DNA of 64,000 nucleotides from Lepas anatifera (taxonomy: Eukaryota > Arthropoda > Thecostraca > Lepadidae): NCBI GenBank assembly GCA_034440635.1, contig JAOTON010001064.1:1-64000 (forward strand), written 5' to 3'. The position numbers and the translations under genes are program-made. How positions within the stretch are numbered: position 1 is the first letter of the stretch; the number at the start of each line of letters is the position of its first letter. This document shows positions 10,591-21,798 of this stretch, in pieces. The notes beneath the pieces were generated by a model, which searched no databases, had not been told where the DNA came from, and worked only from the letters and a program-made list of their open reading frames with translations.

Positions 10591-12020
10591 ATCGTTCTTC
10601 ACGAGTGCGCCTGATGTGTCGTAAAACCCACAAAATAGCGTATGGTAAAATGGTATGGTAGCGCTGTGGCACAAACTGAAGCCCCGGCTGATACCGTCCC
10701 CACAAAGGCGCTGCCAGCGCCTGATGCTGACAGTAAACTTTCCACGTTAGTACCAAAAACTTGTCGAATTTGGGCTCCTCGTTGCCTTCCACAGCGGCTG
10801 GTGATACAAATTTCCTGTTTACTCCTAGTTTGACTAAGACCAGAAAGTTGTTGGTGAAAAAGTCGGGAGGGGGTGATTGATGATACCGAAAAAATATTCT
10901 GGTTATGTGAATAAAATCATTCGATGGCCTAGCGGGGTTGAAAGGGCACCCCTGGCTTCCTACTACATGGGTAGTGTGCTAAATATATTGTGTCAAGTCA
11001 ATATCAAACTGTCAACAATTAGTTTTAAACAGCGATACGAGTCGCTTTTTCTGTGGTTTTATGACTACCGCTAGGGGTCGTTTCAGCCTCAAATCTGGTT
11101 CTTGTGGTGTTTATTTGGCTATTTTGGTGGAAATTAAAATTTTCCCCTCTGATCCTTTTTCTAACTCGGTTTGGTACCGTATGTTTATTAGACACACATC
11201 GCGAACGACAGAACACAACGGAACGTAAGTGAGGGAGAACCCCACGTTCAAGGGAGGCGGAACGTGTACGACGCCGGTCGGGTGGAGCTTCGGCTAATCG
11301 AGCGCAAGCGTGACTCAGCAAGAAAACGTACGTCCGAAACCCACCAAGTTTTTAATTTTTGACTGCCCCGCACACCCAGCCAGCAGAGAGAGAGCACCCC
11401 CGGGACAGACCCGAACACGCGTGCGGTCGCTGACAACTGAAGAAAAGCGGTATGTTATAGGAGTGAGCTATAGGAGTGGGCAAGGTGAAGTGTGATTTAG
11501 CTAGTGGAAGTGGGCCGCGTCCGTGACCGCCCGTTCAGCGCGAGGCCTCTTAAACAGTGGCGCTCAGGAGGGCACGGACGCGGACCCGAGCGTGTATGTG
11601 AGTGGGCAGACTGGTGAAGGGGCGTGACGCTAACATAAATAGTGTAGGTGATCAAAACGCGTGAGTGAGGCTCAGACCAGAACGTGTGAATGCGTGTGGA
11701 GGAGCGCGGTGCTGACATAAATTGTGCAGATGACCAAGATGAGTGACAGACCAAAAGTAAGGTTGGGATGGACAATGGTGGACGCGATGCACCAAGTCAG
11801 CAACGTGGGTGAAATACCTCTTGGGTCACCAAAAATACCACTACCGACACGGAGCTTGGGATACCTTAACATCATAGAACCTTTTCCCCTGAAAAACCCG
11901 GCAGTTCTGGGCAGCATCTATAATCTCTAGACTTGGAATAAATAAGAAATTGAGAAGCATGTTTTAACACTAACGGGTCTATGTTTTATTAAACTCTCCT
12001 CAAAATGGGGTCTTGACCCC
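10591..12020. other. No gene seen
   Basis: Includes a patch near 10740-10800 resembling, inverted, 3360-3420 (shared phrase about GGGCTCCTCGTTGCCTTCC), and a G-rich stretch near 11480-11720 with repeated GTGAGTG/GCGTGA words. No coding similarity is seen. Confidence 0.4.
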
Positions 12021-13272
12021 TTAACCCTATTTCCGTCAGGCTCCCGGCTACCCCTATTTCCGGCAGGGGGGCAATATCGGCCCCCTAAGATCTCGTAATC
12101 TAACCGGCCGATTTTGAAAATTCAAAGTGCTATAGATTCCCCTGACGCTAAACTTTATTTTGAAAAAAAGAAAATTTCAAAATTTTGATTTTTAAGGAGA
12201 AGATCGTGCAAAATATACAATTTTTGTGTATTTTTTAGATTTTCCATAACCCTTGTCTCTGTTGTACGATTTTCACAAAACTAGTTCAGATTTAAAAATA
12301 ATTGACCCAAAATTGTCATATACTCGAGTTACGCAAAAATTCGAAATTCAATGGCAGTTCCAGGACCAGGACTATGAGGGGAAATATATACAACCTAAAA
12401 AGTTTTTGTTACGCGGATTAGAAGCCGTGATATACTGCTTGGCATCTTTGACACATAAATAAATGAAAAAAAGTGAAAAACTCATCAGGGGCGGATGCAG
12501 TAAGGTAAAACAGTGGGGGTAAAATACATACCAACAATATGCGAGTGGTATGCATGAGTATATTAGTCCCTCGACTAGTTGAAATTTATTTCTGATAATT
12601 TTTACCCTCCCATGGCAGCTCTGGGAAAGAGGGTGACATAGGCGGATCAAGGACTCTCGTCGTGGGGGGGGCGGGTGGGGGTGATTGGAAACACATTTTT
12701 AATATACAACGATATTGAGTCGCGGCGGTGATACTGGCTGGGAATATGCATTTTGAAAATGTGTAGTGACTGGACACGCCTCTGGTAATCTAGAATTTGG
12801 TTATAACTATTTTGAATTTTCATATACCCAATTGTATTCGCCCTGGCACGGCTGTAAGCAGTCTTCTCACTTACTAACGTTTAGTCCTTCTTGATAACAT
12901 TCCCCCCATTTTGAACTGCTGTAACCGCCCCTGATGAATACAAATAGTGACAATTGTGAATGCACTATCATCTCACATAAAAATGATATAATAAAACCAT
13001 ATAACTGGTATCAGGATCAGCAGAGACGGCTTCCTTTTACAAAGAACCCATCGCATACGATAATACTTGGTTTGTGGATAGAACCTCCCCAAAAACCCAG
13101 CCATAGCTCCGCCCCTGATAAATATATAAAATTGACAATTTCAGAAAACCTGCCTGTACTAGTTTTAGGAAAAGTCAGGACATTTCAAAGTTCTATCGCA
13201 AGCCGTTTCGGAGATATTCTTGAAAAACCTGAGGGGGGGCAATATTAGCCCCCCTGCCGGAAATAGGGTTAA
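12021..13272 (+). mobile_element. TTAA-flanked MITE, family F, copy 1
   Basis: Bounded by TTAA on both sides, with inverted ends TTAACCCTATTTCC and GGAAATAGGGTTAA. The left end has the terminal motif twice (12025 and 12052, 27 bp apart), then a G-run/C-run palindrome (GGGGGGCAATATCGGCCCCC). The right end has one motif and the palindrome GGGGGGGCAATATTAGCCCC. The interior is A-T rich with no long ORF and lacks the AGGTCA arrays of the other families. An inverted copy with nearly the same interior lies at 37420-38673. No transposase is encoded. Confidence 0.93.
12486..12933. mobile_element. Nested MITE with CAGGGGCGG ends inside TTAA-F copy 1
   Basis: Inverted ends CAGGGGCGGATGCAGTAAGG and, from the other side, CAGGGGCGGTTACAGCAGTT enclose about 450 bp; a further end of the same type occurs at 13118. 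The matching structure is present in the inverted family F copy (near 37578-38205), so this insertion predates the spread of that family F lineage. A clean target duplication was not seen. Confidence 0.65.
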
Positions 13273-15328
13273 AGACACTGTAATGGCCCGCACAAGACAT
13301 GCCCCCCCGACACTGACTTTTCATTAAAAAATGCCATGGTTCAACATAGGTTCCTACTTTGTGCAGAGCTAAGTTTAAGAACTCTGTGGGCAGGATCGAG
13401 GACTTCTATAGCACAGTAAGTTGAGGTCACATTTGGCAATAGTGAGTTGCCATGGTTCTATGTGCTGCGGTCTAGTTCTAGCGATCTGTTCCAGATTTAT
13501 TTCAGAACCCTCAAGTCATTGTAAAACGTGTGTGCAGAGTGCAAGTGAGGATGTGTGCCTTGCTGTTCCAAGAGAGGCTGGTGGGCTACTGTTGTTGTTG
13601 TTTTTGTTAGGGCAGCTTTGGGGTGGACCTACTGGTTTGGGAAACTTTTGCCTATCTTTGGGACAGATTAGGAAATTTTGGAGCAAAGCCTGAAAGTCTC
13701 GGTAACACTCACCCAATAGTAAGTAAAAAAATGTCAGTTCGAAAAGAAAACAGGTCAAAGCAGGTAGGAAGGGAAATTTCAGCTCCACTGGTAAGTTAAA
13801 TCTGCCTCAGCCACCCAATTTCTGCCCCAATTAGGGCAGGATTTGAGCTACCTCAAATCGAGTCTCCTGCCACATACTAGCCAGCAACCAAATGTCTGCC
13901 CCCATTGGGACATGACTTCAACTGTCTCAAACACCTCATCAAGAAGGCTGTCACCTTCTGCACACTGGGTTCTACCTGCCCGCATCATGCTGGTTTTTTG
14001 TGAACATGCTGGTTTTTTATCGTGTTTCTTTCTTATACATCATGGACGCTTTTATCTTTTTTGCCTCATCATGTCTTCATTTTTTGTTTTAACCCGTGTG
14101 TATTTCGAAATATATGTGTATGGATCTAACAAAACCAGAATAGTGTGTCACTCCCTGAACCTAAGCAGTCTATGACTGAAACAGAGCAAACCAGACATTT
14201 GCGATTAATTATGCCTCTTAAATAAACAAAGAGGTGCAATTATTGTGAATTGACTAATTTGTAGCAGATACTGCCTTCAATTTATAGGAGCCCTAAAAAG
14301 ATGGCAATATGAAAGCATCAAAGCATGACAGAGCTCCCATATATGAATCCATTTTCAAAGGTATTTCAAATTATGGGTGATTATTCCCTTACCTTACCTT
14401 ACCTAAGGTTTTCAGAAATTTTGGAGGCTAAAGTGGTCTGCTGGCTCTGTTCTCTAAACAAGCTGAAGTTAGCAGGAGCCCTCATTTGGGCTTTCTCAGT
14501 CAGTAAGGCTGAGTGGGTAACCACAGGCAGTCATGTTCCTTCCTAGAGGATGGGGGTATTTGCCAGTCAGTCAAATTTTTTTGCCACAGGTGAGTCCAGT
14601 TGATCTAGAGTGCAGGATACAACAGTGGATATTGGTAGCAAGTTCCAGTTGTTAACTACGAAACACCTGAAGGCAGTACAGTGAGCTCTAGATGTGGCAC
14701 TAAGTTTAAGCAGCTTCCAAGGGTGGCCACAAGTGCAGGAGGAACTGCCAATGCAGCAAATTGAGGTGTATCTTGGTTAAAAATCCTGTGTTGGAGTTAA
14801 CATGCCCTTATACCAATATTGCATAAGCCTCTTCTATAGTGTAACACTGGAAGCCAGTGTGCAAAGTATGGCACTTTTGATGTGATCTCATCAGTGCAAG
14901 TGCCCTTGGAGAAAGGAGCAAATGGTGTGAATTCTATCACCTGGTGTGAATTTGCAAGACTGGTGCAAGGAAGGCAACATTGAAGACCAAATAAATAGTG
15001 AATGAATGCTTATAAAGACACAAAAGGAGGCCATATAAAACTGACAAGCTAATAGGAAGGGTAGCATTGCACTGTGTGGGTATCGATGGGGGCATTTTTA
15101 TCCATGGTATATTGCACATTGGTGCAAATAATGTGTGGCTGGTGGTGGGATTTTGTGTGAGAATTTAATATTGCTGGTGCGCCTTGTCTGGCCTGCTGCC
15201 ATACCTTGCAGACTGGACTGGAAGCTTGAGAGCTCTCAACATTTATGAGAATGGAAATGCCCATGATAGAACTAACCATATGTGTGAAAAAAAAATTAGC
15301 TATTTTAGTGCTCTCATTGGAATGATTG
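13273..15328. other. No gene seen; part resembles the repeat R neighbourhood
   Basis: Short ORFs only. The part 15040-15328 is related in reverse to 1640-1830, placing it in the same repeat context as repeat R. A T-rich patch near 14040-14100 and a short TTACC run near 14386 are the only simple sequences. Confidence 0.45.
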
Positions 15329-16121
15329 AAAGGGTCCTATGTAGAATTACAATATTCAAGAAGGGGTGAACTGGTGAAGTGAAGAGAAAGAGCAGTGTGG
15401 GCAATGCTATGCTGTCAAAAGTCGTAATCAATGCAAGATGGAAAAACTTTCGAGACTGCCAATGGTGTATGCTCCCTAGTACTTAGCTCATGGTCAATTG
15501 CAATGAGGTTTTCCATTATTTGGAAAATACCTAGCTATTTCTGGGGAATTCTTGACAGGATTTGAGCTGCCATAAACATCTCGCCAAGTTGATAAACCTG
15601 ACACATTTTGCCAACTGGCCATTAGCTGTTTGTCCTCACCTTAACGTGGCGTCAACAGGAACATCCAACTCCTCATCGCTGTCTTCCAGCGCTGGAAGAA
15701 CCGGCGGAATTTCGCGAGCTAACTCCTCAAGCGCAACCCACTCCATCTCCCAGTGAGCAATCGCACGGTTTGTGGAACAATCGTGACCTATGCTTATAAC
15801 TGAGCTATTTCTTTCTCTGCGCTCCACACAACGCCCCTCAAATCCAAAGTTAATAGAGAAAAGTCACGAATCAGATCCAGAAGTAACTTCCAGGATTAAA
15901 TCCCCTTCCAAGGCCTGCCCCTCGACAACAAATCGACCGGGCCCGTATCCGTATGCACTCACGCTGCACCGGGGAGTCCAGACAGGGAATTTCCGTTACA
16001 TCAGCCTGCCTTTACTACTGACAGCTGACGAACACACCGAACAGCTCTGGCAACACCGCCTGGCAGCGTAGAGATCAGCGGCCTGCTGACAAAACTGTGC
16101 TCACAGCTGGAACAGGGCTAT
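15329..16121 (+). repeat. Dispersed repeat R, copy 2
   Basis: Direct-orientation partner of 1-779, about 14.6 kb away, alignable through its length with scattered indels and substitutions. It gives the full left boundary context that is missing from copy 1. No coding similarity is seen. The right boundary is sharp: a 16-bp tandem repeat begins immediately after. Confidence 0.85.
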
Positions 16122-16210
16122 TATTGATCGTGGGGAAGATTGATCGTGGGGAAAGATTGATCGTGGGGAAGAATTGAACGTGGGGAAGAACTGATCGTGG
16201 GGAAAATATG
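16122..16210 (+). repeat. Short tandem repeat, ~16 bp unit, five copies
   Basis: Units of the form GATTGATCGTGGGGAA are repeated about five times, with small variants including one or two changed bases per unit. The array starts exactly where the homology of repeat R ends. Confidence 0.85.
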
Positions 16211-16312
16211 ATTTGTGGAACATATGAACGACACCCTTATTCACATTGCGCGCAATTTTCGAGGAGGGAGACGACGCTGTTTCGAATGTGGAGAAGAAGG
16301 TAGGCGGTTGCT

Positions 16313-16756
16313 TTGAAATATTCACAATACATTTTGAGCGTCGATGGGAGGATATTATTTTTTATCGAAAACTCGTCCGAAATAATAGTTAAGGGCATAT
16401 ACAACAGTCGATCAGTAGGTATGGTGTTATGTATGCTTAGGGCTAGATTCGATGGAGGAGCGACTAGCTTGAACTTTCAAATTATACCTATCGGGGTGAT
16501 CAAGGGCAAAAAATTGGGAATTATCAAGTATAACCACAGACCAGAGTACATGAACAGGTTGCTGATCTGCAGAGAGGGGATGGAACTGTTGCTACCAACG
16601 ATTCAGAAAATGCAGCCATTCTCTCTGTTTTCCTCTAGTGTGTTCACCAGGGATGCGGACTCAGATGCAGTTCCCACTCTCCAGAGACCTGAGAATGAGC
16701 ACATTCTGGACAACATTGACCTCACCCCGGCCATGGTGGAGAAAAAACAGCACTGA
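16313..16756 (+). CDS. Hypothetical 147-residue ORF, doubtful
   Basis: An ATG-initiated frame of 147 codons with a reasonable amino-acid mix and no low-complexity run, ending just before the AATATT-rich element. I recognise no domain, signal peptide or membrane segment. It lies among repeats, without visible promoter or splice signals. It may be a fragment of an unknown transposon gene or a chance ORF. Confidence 0.2.
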   Translation: MKYSQYILSVDGRILFFIENSSEIIVKGIYNSRSVGMVLCMLRARFDGGATSLNFQIIPIGVIKGKKLGIIKYNHRPEYMNRLLICREGMELLLPTIQKMQPFSLFSSSVFTRDADSDAVPTLQRPENEHILDNIDLTPAMVEKKQH

Positions 16757-16795
16757 AGCAGTATTCATCTGCCGGACCTGACTGACTCCACCCTC

Positions 16796-17690
16796 CCCTA
16801 GCGGAAATTAAATGTTGAAAAAATATTGCAGCAATATTGATCCTAATATTGCCGAAATATTGAAATGTTAGCCACTAAAAATATTTTAGCAATATTGTTC
16901 CAAAATATTGGATCGATATTTATACCAAATATTGCCCCAACATTAGCCCTTAATATCGATATAATATCGATACCAATATTGATCCAATATTGAGACCATT
17001 ATTGTTGCAATATTGAGACCAATATTGATACAATATTGAGACCAATATTGATGCAATATTGAGACCAATAGTGATACAATATTGAGACCAATATTGATGC
17101 AATATTGAGACCAATAGTGATACAATATTGAGTCCAATATTGATGCAATATTGAGACCAATATTGATGCAATATTGAGACCAATATTGATGCAATATTGA
17201 GACCAATATTGATGCAATATTGAGACCAATATGGATGCAATATTGAGACCAATATTGATGCAATATTGAGGCTAATATTGAGGCAACATTGACCTCAATA
17301 TTTGCACAATATTGGGACCAATATGGACACAATGTTCGGACGAATATTGACACAATATTGGAAGCAATATTACACAATATTGAGACCAATATTGCTGCAA
17401 TGTTAGCTTCTCAGATGTCATTCATGAAAAATTCATTCAAAAATTCATTCATGAATATGAATATTGAATCTGAATATTGAATCAATGTTTGAATAATTAA
17501 TACACTATTCCAGTATGTGATGTCAGTATTGCACGATAATAGTGCAATAACATTTTATTTGAACATTTGATCAATATTATTTTAATTCCTGGGAATATCG
17601 ACGGAATAGGTGTTAAGAGCAATATAAAAATATTGCTTTCTTATATTTTGCATTACATTGATAGGGGATCATTATCTCGGTCGATAATAA
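16796..17690. mobile_element. AATATT-rich repeat element, copy 1
   Basis: Begins CTAGCGGAAATTAAATGTTG at 16799; the inverse end TTCGTTTCCGCTAG closes a related AATATT-rich stretch at 27086, so CTAGCGGAAA is probably a terminal inverted repeat of a non-autonomous family. The middle is a tandem array (see 16960-17400). No coding capacity is apparent; the minus-strand ORFs of repetitive ILVSILHQYWSQY type are products of the array. Confidence 0.6.
16960..17400. repeat. 23-bp AATATT satellite-like array
   Basis: Period 23 bp with core CAATATTGAGACCAATATTG. Each unit holds two self-complementary AATATT words, so the word recurs about every 11-12 bp. As 23 is not a multiple of 3, all frames read through the same repeat, which explains overlapping minus-strand ORFs here. 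Confidence 0.93.
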
Positions 17691-17752
17691 ATACATTAAG
17701 ATCACTCGTAATGTATATTATGCATTCATTCTGGGCAAAATAAATGCGCACA

Positions 17753-18207
17753 TTAAAGGGAATGTGGCACCTTCACAACGTGATTTTAACTGAGATAGCC
17801 AAGTTGTAAAGCAGGTCGGAAAACCCGGTACTCCATATTTCATTTGTCTTGGAACTCGATATTTCCGTAGAAAAAAGCTAAAACCTACCTGAACCAGCCC
17901 CCTCAGCCCCCGTCGCCGGCGGCGATTGTTGTGAGCTACTGGTGTGACGACATATGCTGACATCACGATGAGCATCAGCCAATCGAAGCCCTTGAAGCGT
18001 TTCAAGTATGATAGTGGTTGCCAGATCGTGACATCATCCACAGTCTGATATTTATTTCTTTTTCTAGAGGAGTATTTTTAAAAACCAAATATTGGGCTTA
18101 TTGTACATTTCTCAGAGAAATCATGAGTGGTTTCATTATTTTTGACTAAAAGTACGCCTAATTACACTAAATTCCAGGATTCGACCAAGGTTCCACATTC
18201 CCTTTAA
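17753..18207. mobile_element. TTAA-flanked MITE, family G, copy 1
   Basis: About 455 bp with 20-bp inverted ends beginning TTAAAGGGAATGTGG on both sides. A closely similar full-length copy is at 59352-59808 and a solitary right end is at 23960-23983. The TTAA at each border fits a TTAA target, but a 3-bp TTA/TAA target, as Harbinger elements use, fits equally well. No ORF of note. Confidence 0.9.
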
Positions 18208-19416
18208 TAAAACGCATCCACAAACCTTCAAGAACATGTGCGAATGAATGTATCATATGAATGATTATTTCCTTGGCTAACATATAAAATGATGATTATT
18301 GGCTAACATTGCCAGGTCACACAACAGGAGATGCCGTTGGTGCCATTTCTGCATTCCCTCCTCATGCCTCCTGCACGCTGGTTCCAGCAGAGATCTGTCA
18401 GAGCAGAGCACCAATTGGTATAATCGAATATGCGTCTTCTGTCAAGTTGGTCTGTGAGTTTGAAACATACCTATCTGCTTTAAAGGTATATTAAACAGAA
18501 GTGGGAGACTTCGCGTCAAAAGCTTCTTAAATAAAAAATATAGGGCCCCAATTTCTTTGCATGATCTAAGGTAACGCCCGCCCTCACATGCGGGAAGGAG
18601 CGGACCAAAGTACGCAAGGAAAAGTTCTTGCAGCTAAGTACAACACCTAACATACGTAGGGAAAATATACACAAGGGAAAACGTATACGGTATTATTTAA
18701 GTAACTACTGTAAATTCTCCTTTTGATCGGGTTTGCACTGGGTGTAGAAGGGACTTTTATCAGTCTATAAATAATAACTGCGTCCTTTTTAACAAATATG
18801 AACGTTAACATAAGTTAAGACATTGAAAAATTGGACGATAGGCCAAAACTTTTTAACAGCTTAACAAACTGAATCAGTTATATAAACAACGAGGGAATTA
18901 CACTTCATATAGTTAAAATAATATAGTCGACTCAAATAGGAACACCTTGCCCAAACAACCAAAAATACAAATAATATTTTTATCTGTGCCATCGTTTTTC
19001 AAACGTAAAACCAGTGAACATCGAAATATGATTTACATCTCAAACTCCATTCTTTACCAGTGTTAGAGCGACAAAAAGCAGAAATTTACATCCATCGACC
19101 TGGATAAAATGACGTTAAAAGTGTACAAAGCACGTAAGGTCAAATGTTGAAGCATGTAAGGGTAAAAGTTTGTGAGATATTAAATCCAAATGCCAAAATG
19201 TATGTAACTAACATCTATTAACTACCTGACCTTAATTAACCACTATTGTGCTCTATGTACAATTATTGTACATGGAGCACAATCGTGCCGCATTTGGCAG
19301 AAGGGTAGAATGTGCGTCATGCAATATTGCGCAGCGTAGAATGACATGATTAAAAAAACTTTTGTTGATAGTTGTCATGACTGTATTAATGCTCTATTAA
19401 TACTCACTACTTGCCA
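18208..19416. other. A-T rich, no gene seen; contains a strong hairpin
   Basis: Only short ORFs occur. The one structural feature is the dyad at 19245-19283. No recognisable repeat family boundaries are seen. Confidence 0.5.
19245..19283. repeat. 39-bp near-perfect inverted repeat (hairpin)
   Basis: Eighteen-base arms, ATTGTGCTCTATGTACAA on the left and its complement on the right, flank a 3-base loop (TTA); one T-G pair is the only imperfection. It is too short for a typical animal pre-miRNA. No T-run follows to suggest a terminator. Confidence 0.85.
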
Positions 19417-20438
19417 TTAACACGCACCCCGCTGGAGGGGGGCGAAATTCGCCCTCTCTCCTGGTTTTCCCCAGATAACGCAAAAACGAAGAGACTCAGA
19501 ACAACGAAACTTACAGTACCTTAGCCCTGATTAATTTTACACATGTGACCAAATTTTTTAGGTAAGGTTCTATCAGGCCAAGGCGCTATTCAAGGTCAAG
19601 TGACCCGACCTCAAAACCTAAAATCACGAGTTTGAAGCGGCGCCCAGGGAACATCAGCGAACCGATCAGTTTGAAACTTTCACAATATGATGAGATCATT
19701 AGGGTCTACAAAATCTGCAGTCTCGGAATTTCGATATTGATGACCCAAGGTGGGGTCAATTTTTGGTCACCCCATTATGTCAATGGTGAAAAATAGAATT
19801 GGCTCATTGTCACTAAATACTGGATAGATAGAGCTGAAAATCCTCAAACCGTCTATTATTACCACGATCTTGACCATAAAGTTGAGTTTTTGAGCATCTG
19901 ACCTCTCAAAGGCCATGTCAGATCACAGGAGCATAGAGTGATTGTTTTGCCAATAGCTTCTTACTGAATTGCGATAAAGCTCTAATTATGCTTTCATTGT
20001 GCTTATATTGTCACGGGGAGTCTATTGATATGCAGCATGACCATACCAGGTCACTCTGTGACCCTGACCTAGCTCGAGGTCAGGTCATTTTCACCATTTG
20101 ACCTAGTAAGGTCATATTATACATCATTCGATTTGCTGCGATAAGAGGAAGCCAATGATGCATAAATATTTGCTCTAGCTACCCTGAGGACAGATCTAGA
20201 GAGAGAAACGTACACTGCTCTGTTGTAAGCCTATGGAACCTTCTTTGACCTATGCTGACCTCAATTTTGACATGACAACAATTTTTCGTATAAAATTATT
20301 TCGTCTTGTCAAGAGCTTTCGAACGCCGCCCGTTTTTTTAGCTTTCGTAGGAATTGAGATACGGAGGGGCGGGGGGGGCGAAAAACGCCCCCCTTAGCGG
20401 GGCGCGTCATGCCAGGGACCCCAGCGGGGCGCGTGTAA
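19417..20438. mobile_element. TTAA-flanked MITE, family D
   Basis: The left end reads TTAACACGCACCCCGCTGG, then a palindromic block GGGGGGCGAAATTCGCCC and GGTTTTCC. The right end has GGGGGGGCGAAAAACGCCCC followed by the motif AGCGGGGCGCG twice, at 20396 and 20423 (27 bp apart); the last TTAA has lost one T. The interior carries many AGGTCA/TGACCT half-sites (for example near 19590-19610 and 20060-20110). No ORF of substance. It shares the plan of families A-F but has its own terminal and palindrome sequences. Confidence 0.9.
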
Positions 20439-20639
20439 GATCAAATAACAGCCAGAGCGGCAAAATATCTGTGAGTAGTAGCATGAGGTCTTGGACCGGA
20501 CCTTAAAGGTGACTTGATGTTGTAAGTTCATACAAATTGGACCCAAGTTCTCGAAACGACCCACGTGCGGATTTAATCGCGAGATTCTACAAGGGGAAAC
20601 CCCGCGCAAAACATCCCTTGAAAAAACATCAGGATTTCC

Positions 20640-21060
20640 TGATGGCCTGGGTGGTCTGATGGTTTTTGTGGAAAATTTAAACAGATCGGCAGATGGTTTC
20701 TGATGGTCTGGTGGTCCCTGATGGCTTCTGGTGGTTTCTGATGATATCTGGTGGTTTCTGATGGTTTCTGGTGGTCATTTCCTGGTGGTTTCTGGTGGCC
20801 TGATGGCTTCTGGTGGTCGAGTTCTGATGGTTTCTGGTGGTCGTTTTCTGATGGTTTCTGGTGGTCGTTTTCTGATGGTTTCTGATGGTCAATTTCTGAT
20901 GGTTTCTGGTGGTCGTTTTCTGATGGTTTCTGGTGGTCGTTTTCTGATGGTTTTTGGTGGTCATTTTTGGTTGGTTTCTGGTAGTCGTTTTCTGATGGTT
21001 TCTGGTGGTCTTTTTCCGGTGGTATGATGGCTTCCAGCATTCTGTGATTCCAGCGGTCAG
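20640..21060 (+). repeat. Left terminal array of 12-bp TTTCTGGTGGTC units
   Basis: Alternating 12-mers TTTCTGATGG(T) and TTTCTGGTGGTC form a higher-order unit of about 24 bp. Minus-strand ORFs with repeated NHQKPSEND-like residues come from the array and are not genes. A parallel array opens the related segment at 46440-46785. Confidence 0.93.
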
Positions 21061-21798
21061 CGGTTTCAAGCAAACCACTAAATGTGGTCTTCCAAAGATC
21101 CCCCTCCCCCTTCGTAACATGTAACTCTAGGTATTTTAACGGCAGTGTTAACGAAGTCGCGGTGAGCAGGAGTCGCGGTGAGCATTTAGGTTTCTGTCGA
21201 AGACGAAAACCGCGTCGATATGAACAATATCACCAGAATGTTTATAAATCCTTTACAAACAGAGATGTAACCAGGCTTTTCAGATCCGCTGCAAACAAAA
21301 ATACAATTTTCTTAATAAAATCAAGCAGTCAAAGCAAGGAAGTCTGGGCGGGTTATTCGAATGTGGCCCGAATGGGTACTCACTCACGCCGGAGATGCGT
21401 TGCGTTGCAGCAGAATAACTCGGATGTTTGATAGGGTGGCAGCTCCTCGTGTCGTATCTGCATTGTATGGTTTTACGTCCATACAAGAATATTTCAGAAT
21501 AAAACACCATCAGGTTAAAACAGTACATACAAATTGTAAGAAAGTTCCCGCGGCAGAGAGAGAGTGGAAGAAAAACATATGCAGCAAAACGGTAAAAAAA
21601 CACACACACGGTAAAAAACACTCGCACACGGTAAAAAACACTCGCACACGGGTAAAAGCAGTCGGAGACGATGTGTATCGCTTATATATGGAATGATCCT
21701 CGCATTCCGATAACGACCGTCGACCCCGCCCCCGCCCCGACCAGAGGACGCAACTCACGAATAATGAGCCACATTTTCCACATCTTCCCTATTCTGTC

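Noticed and set aside
1..16121. Repeat R pair as LTRs of a retrovirus-like element
   Set aside because: No primer binding site, polypurine tract, protease, RT or integrase of LTR type lies between; the content between is unrelated DNA-transposon and LINE scraps.
16943..17389. Overlapping minus-strand ORFs of up to 148 codons with repeated NIGLNIASILVSILHQYW-like residues
   Set aside because: A 23-bp tandem unit reads open in all frames; the protein repeats are a by-product of the array.
20573..21120. Minus-strand ORFs with repeated HQKPSEND residues, and the plus-strand counterpart
   Set aside because: They translate the TTTCTGGTGGTC array that forms the end of the foldback-like element.
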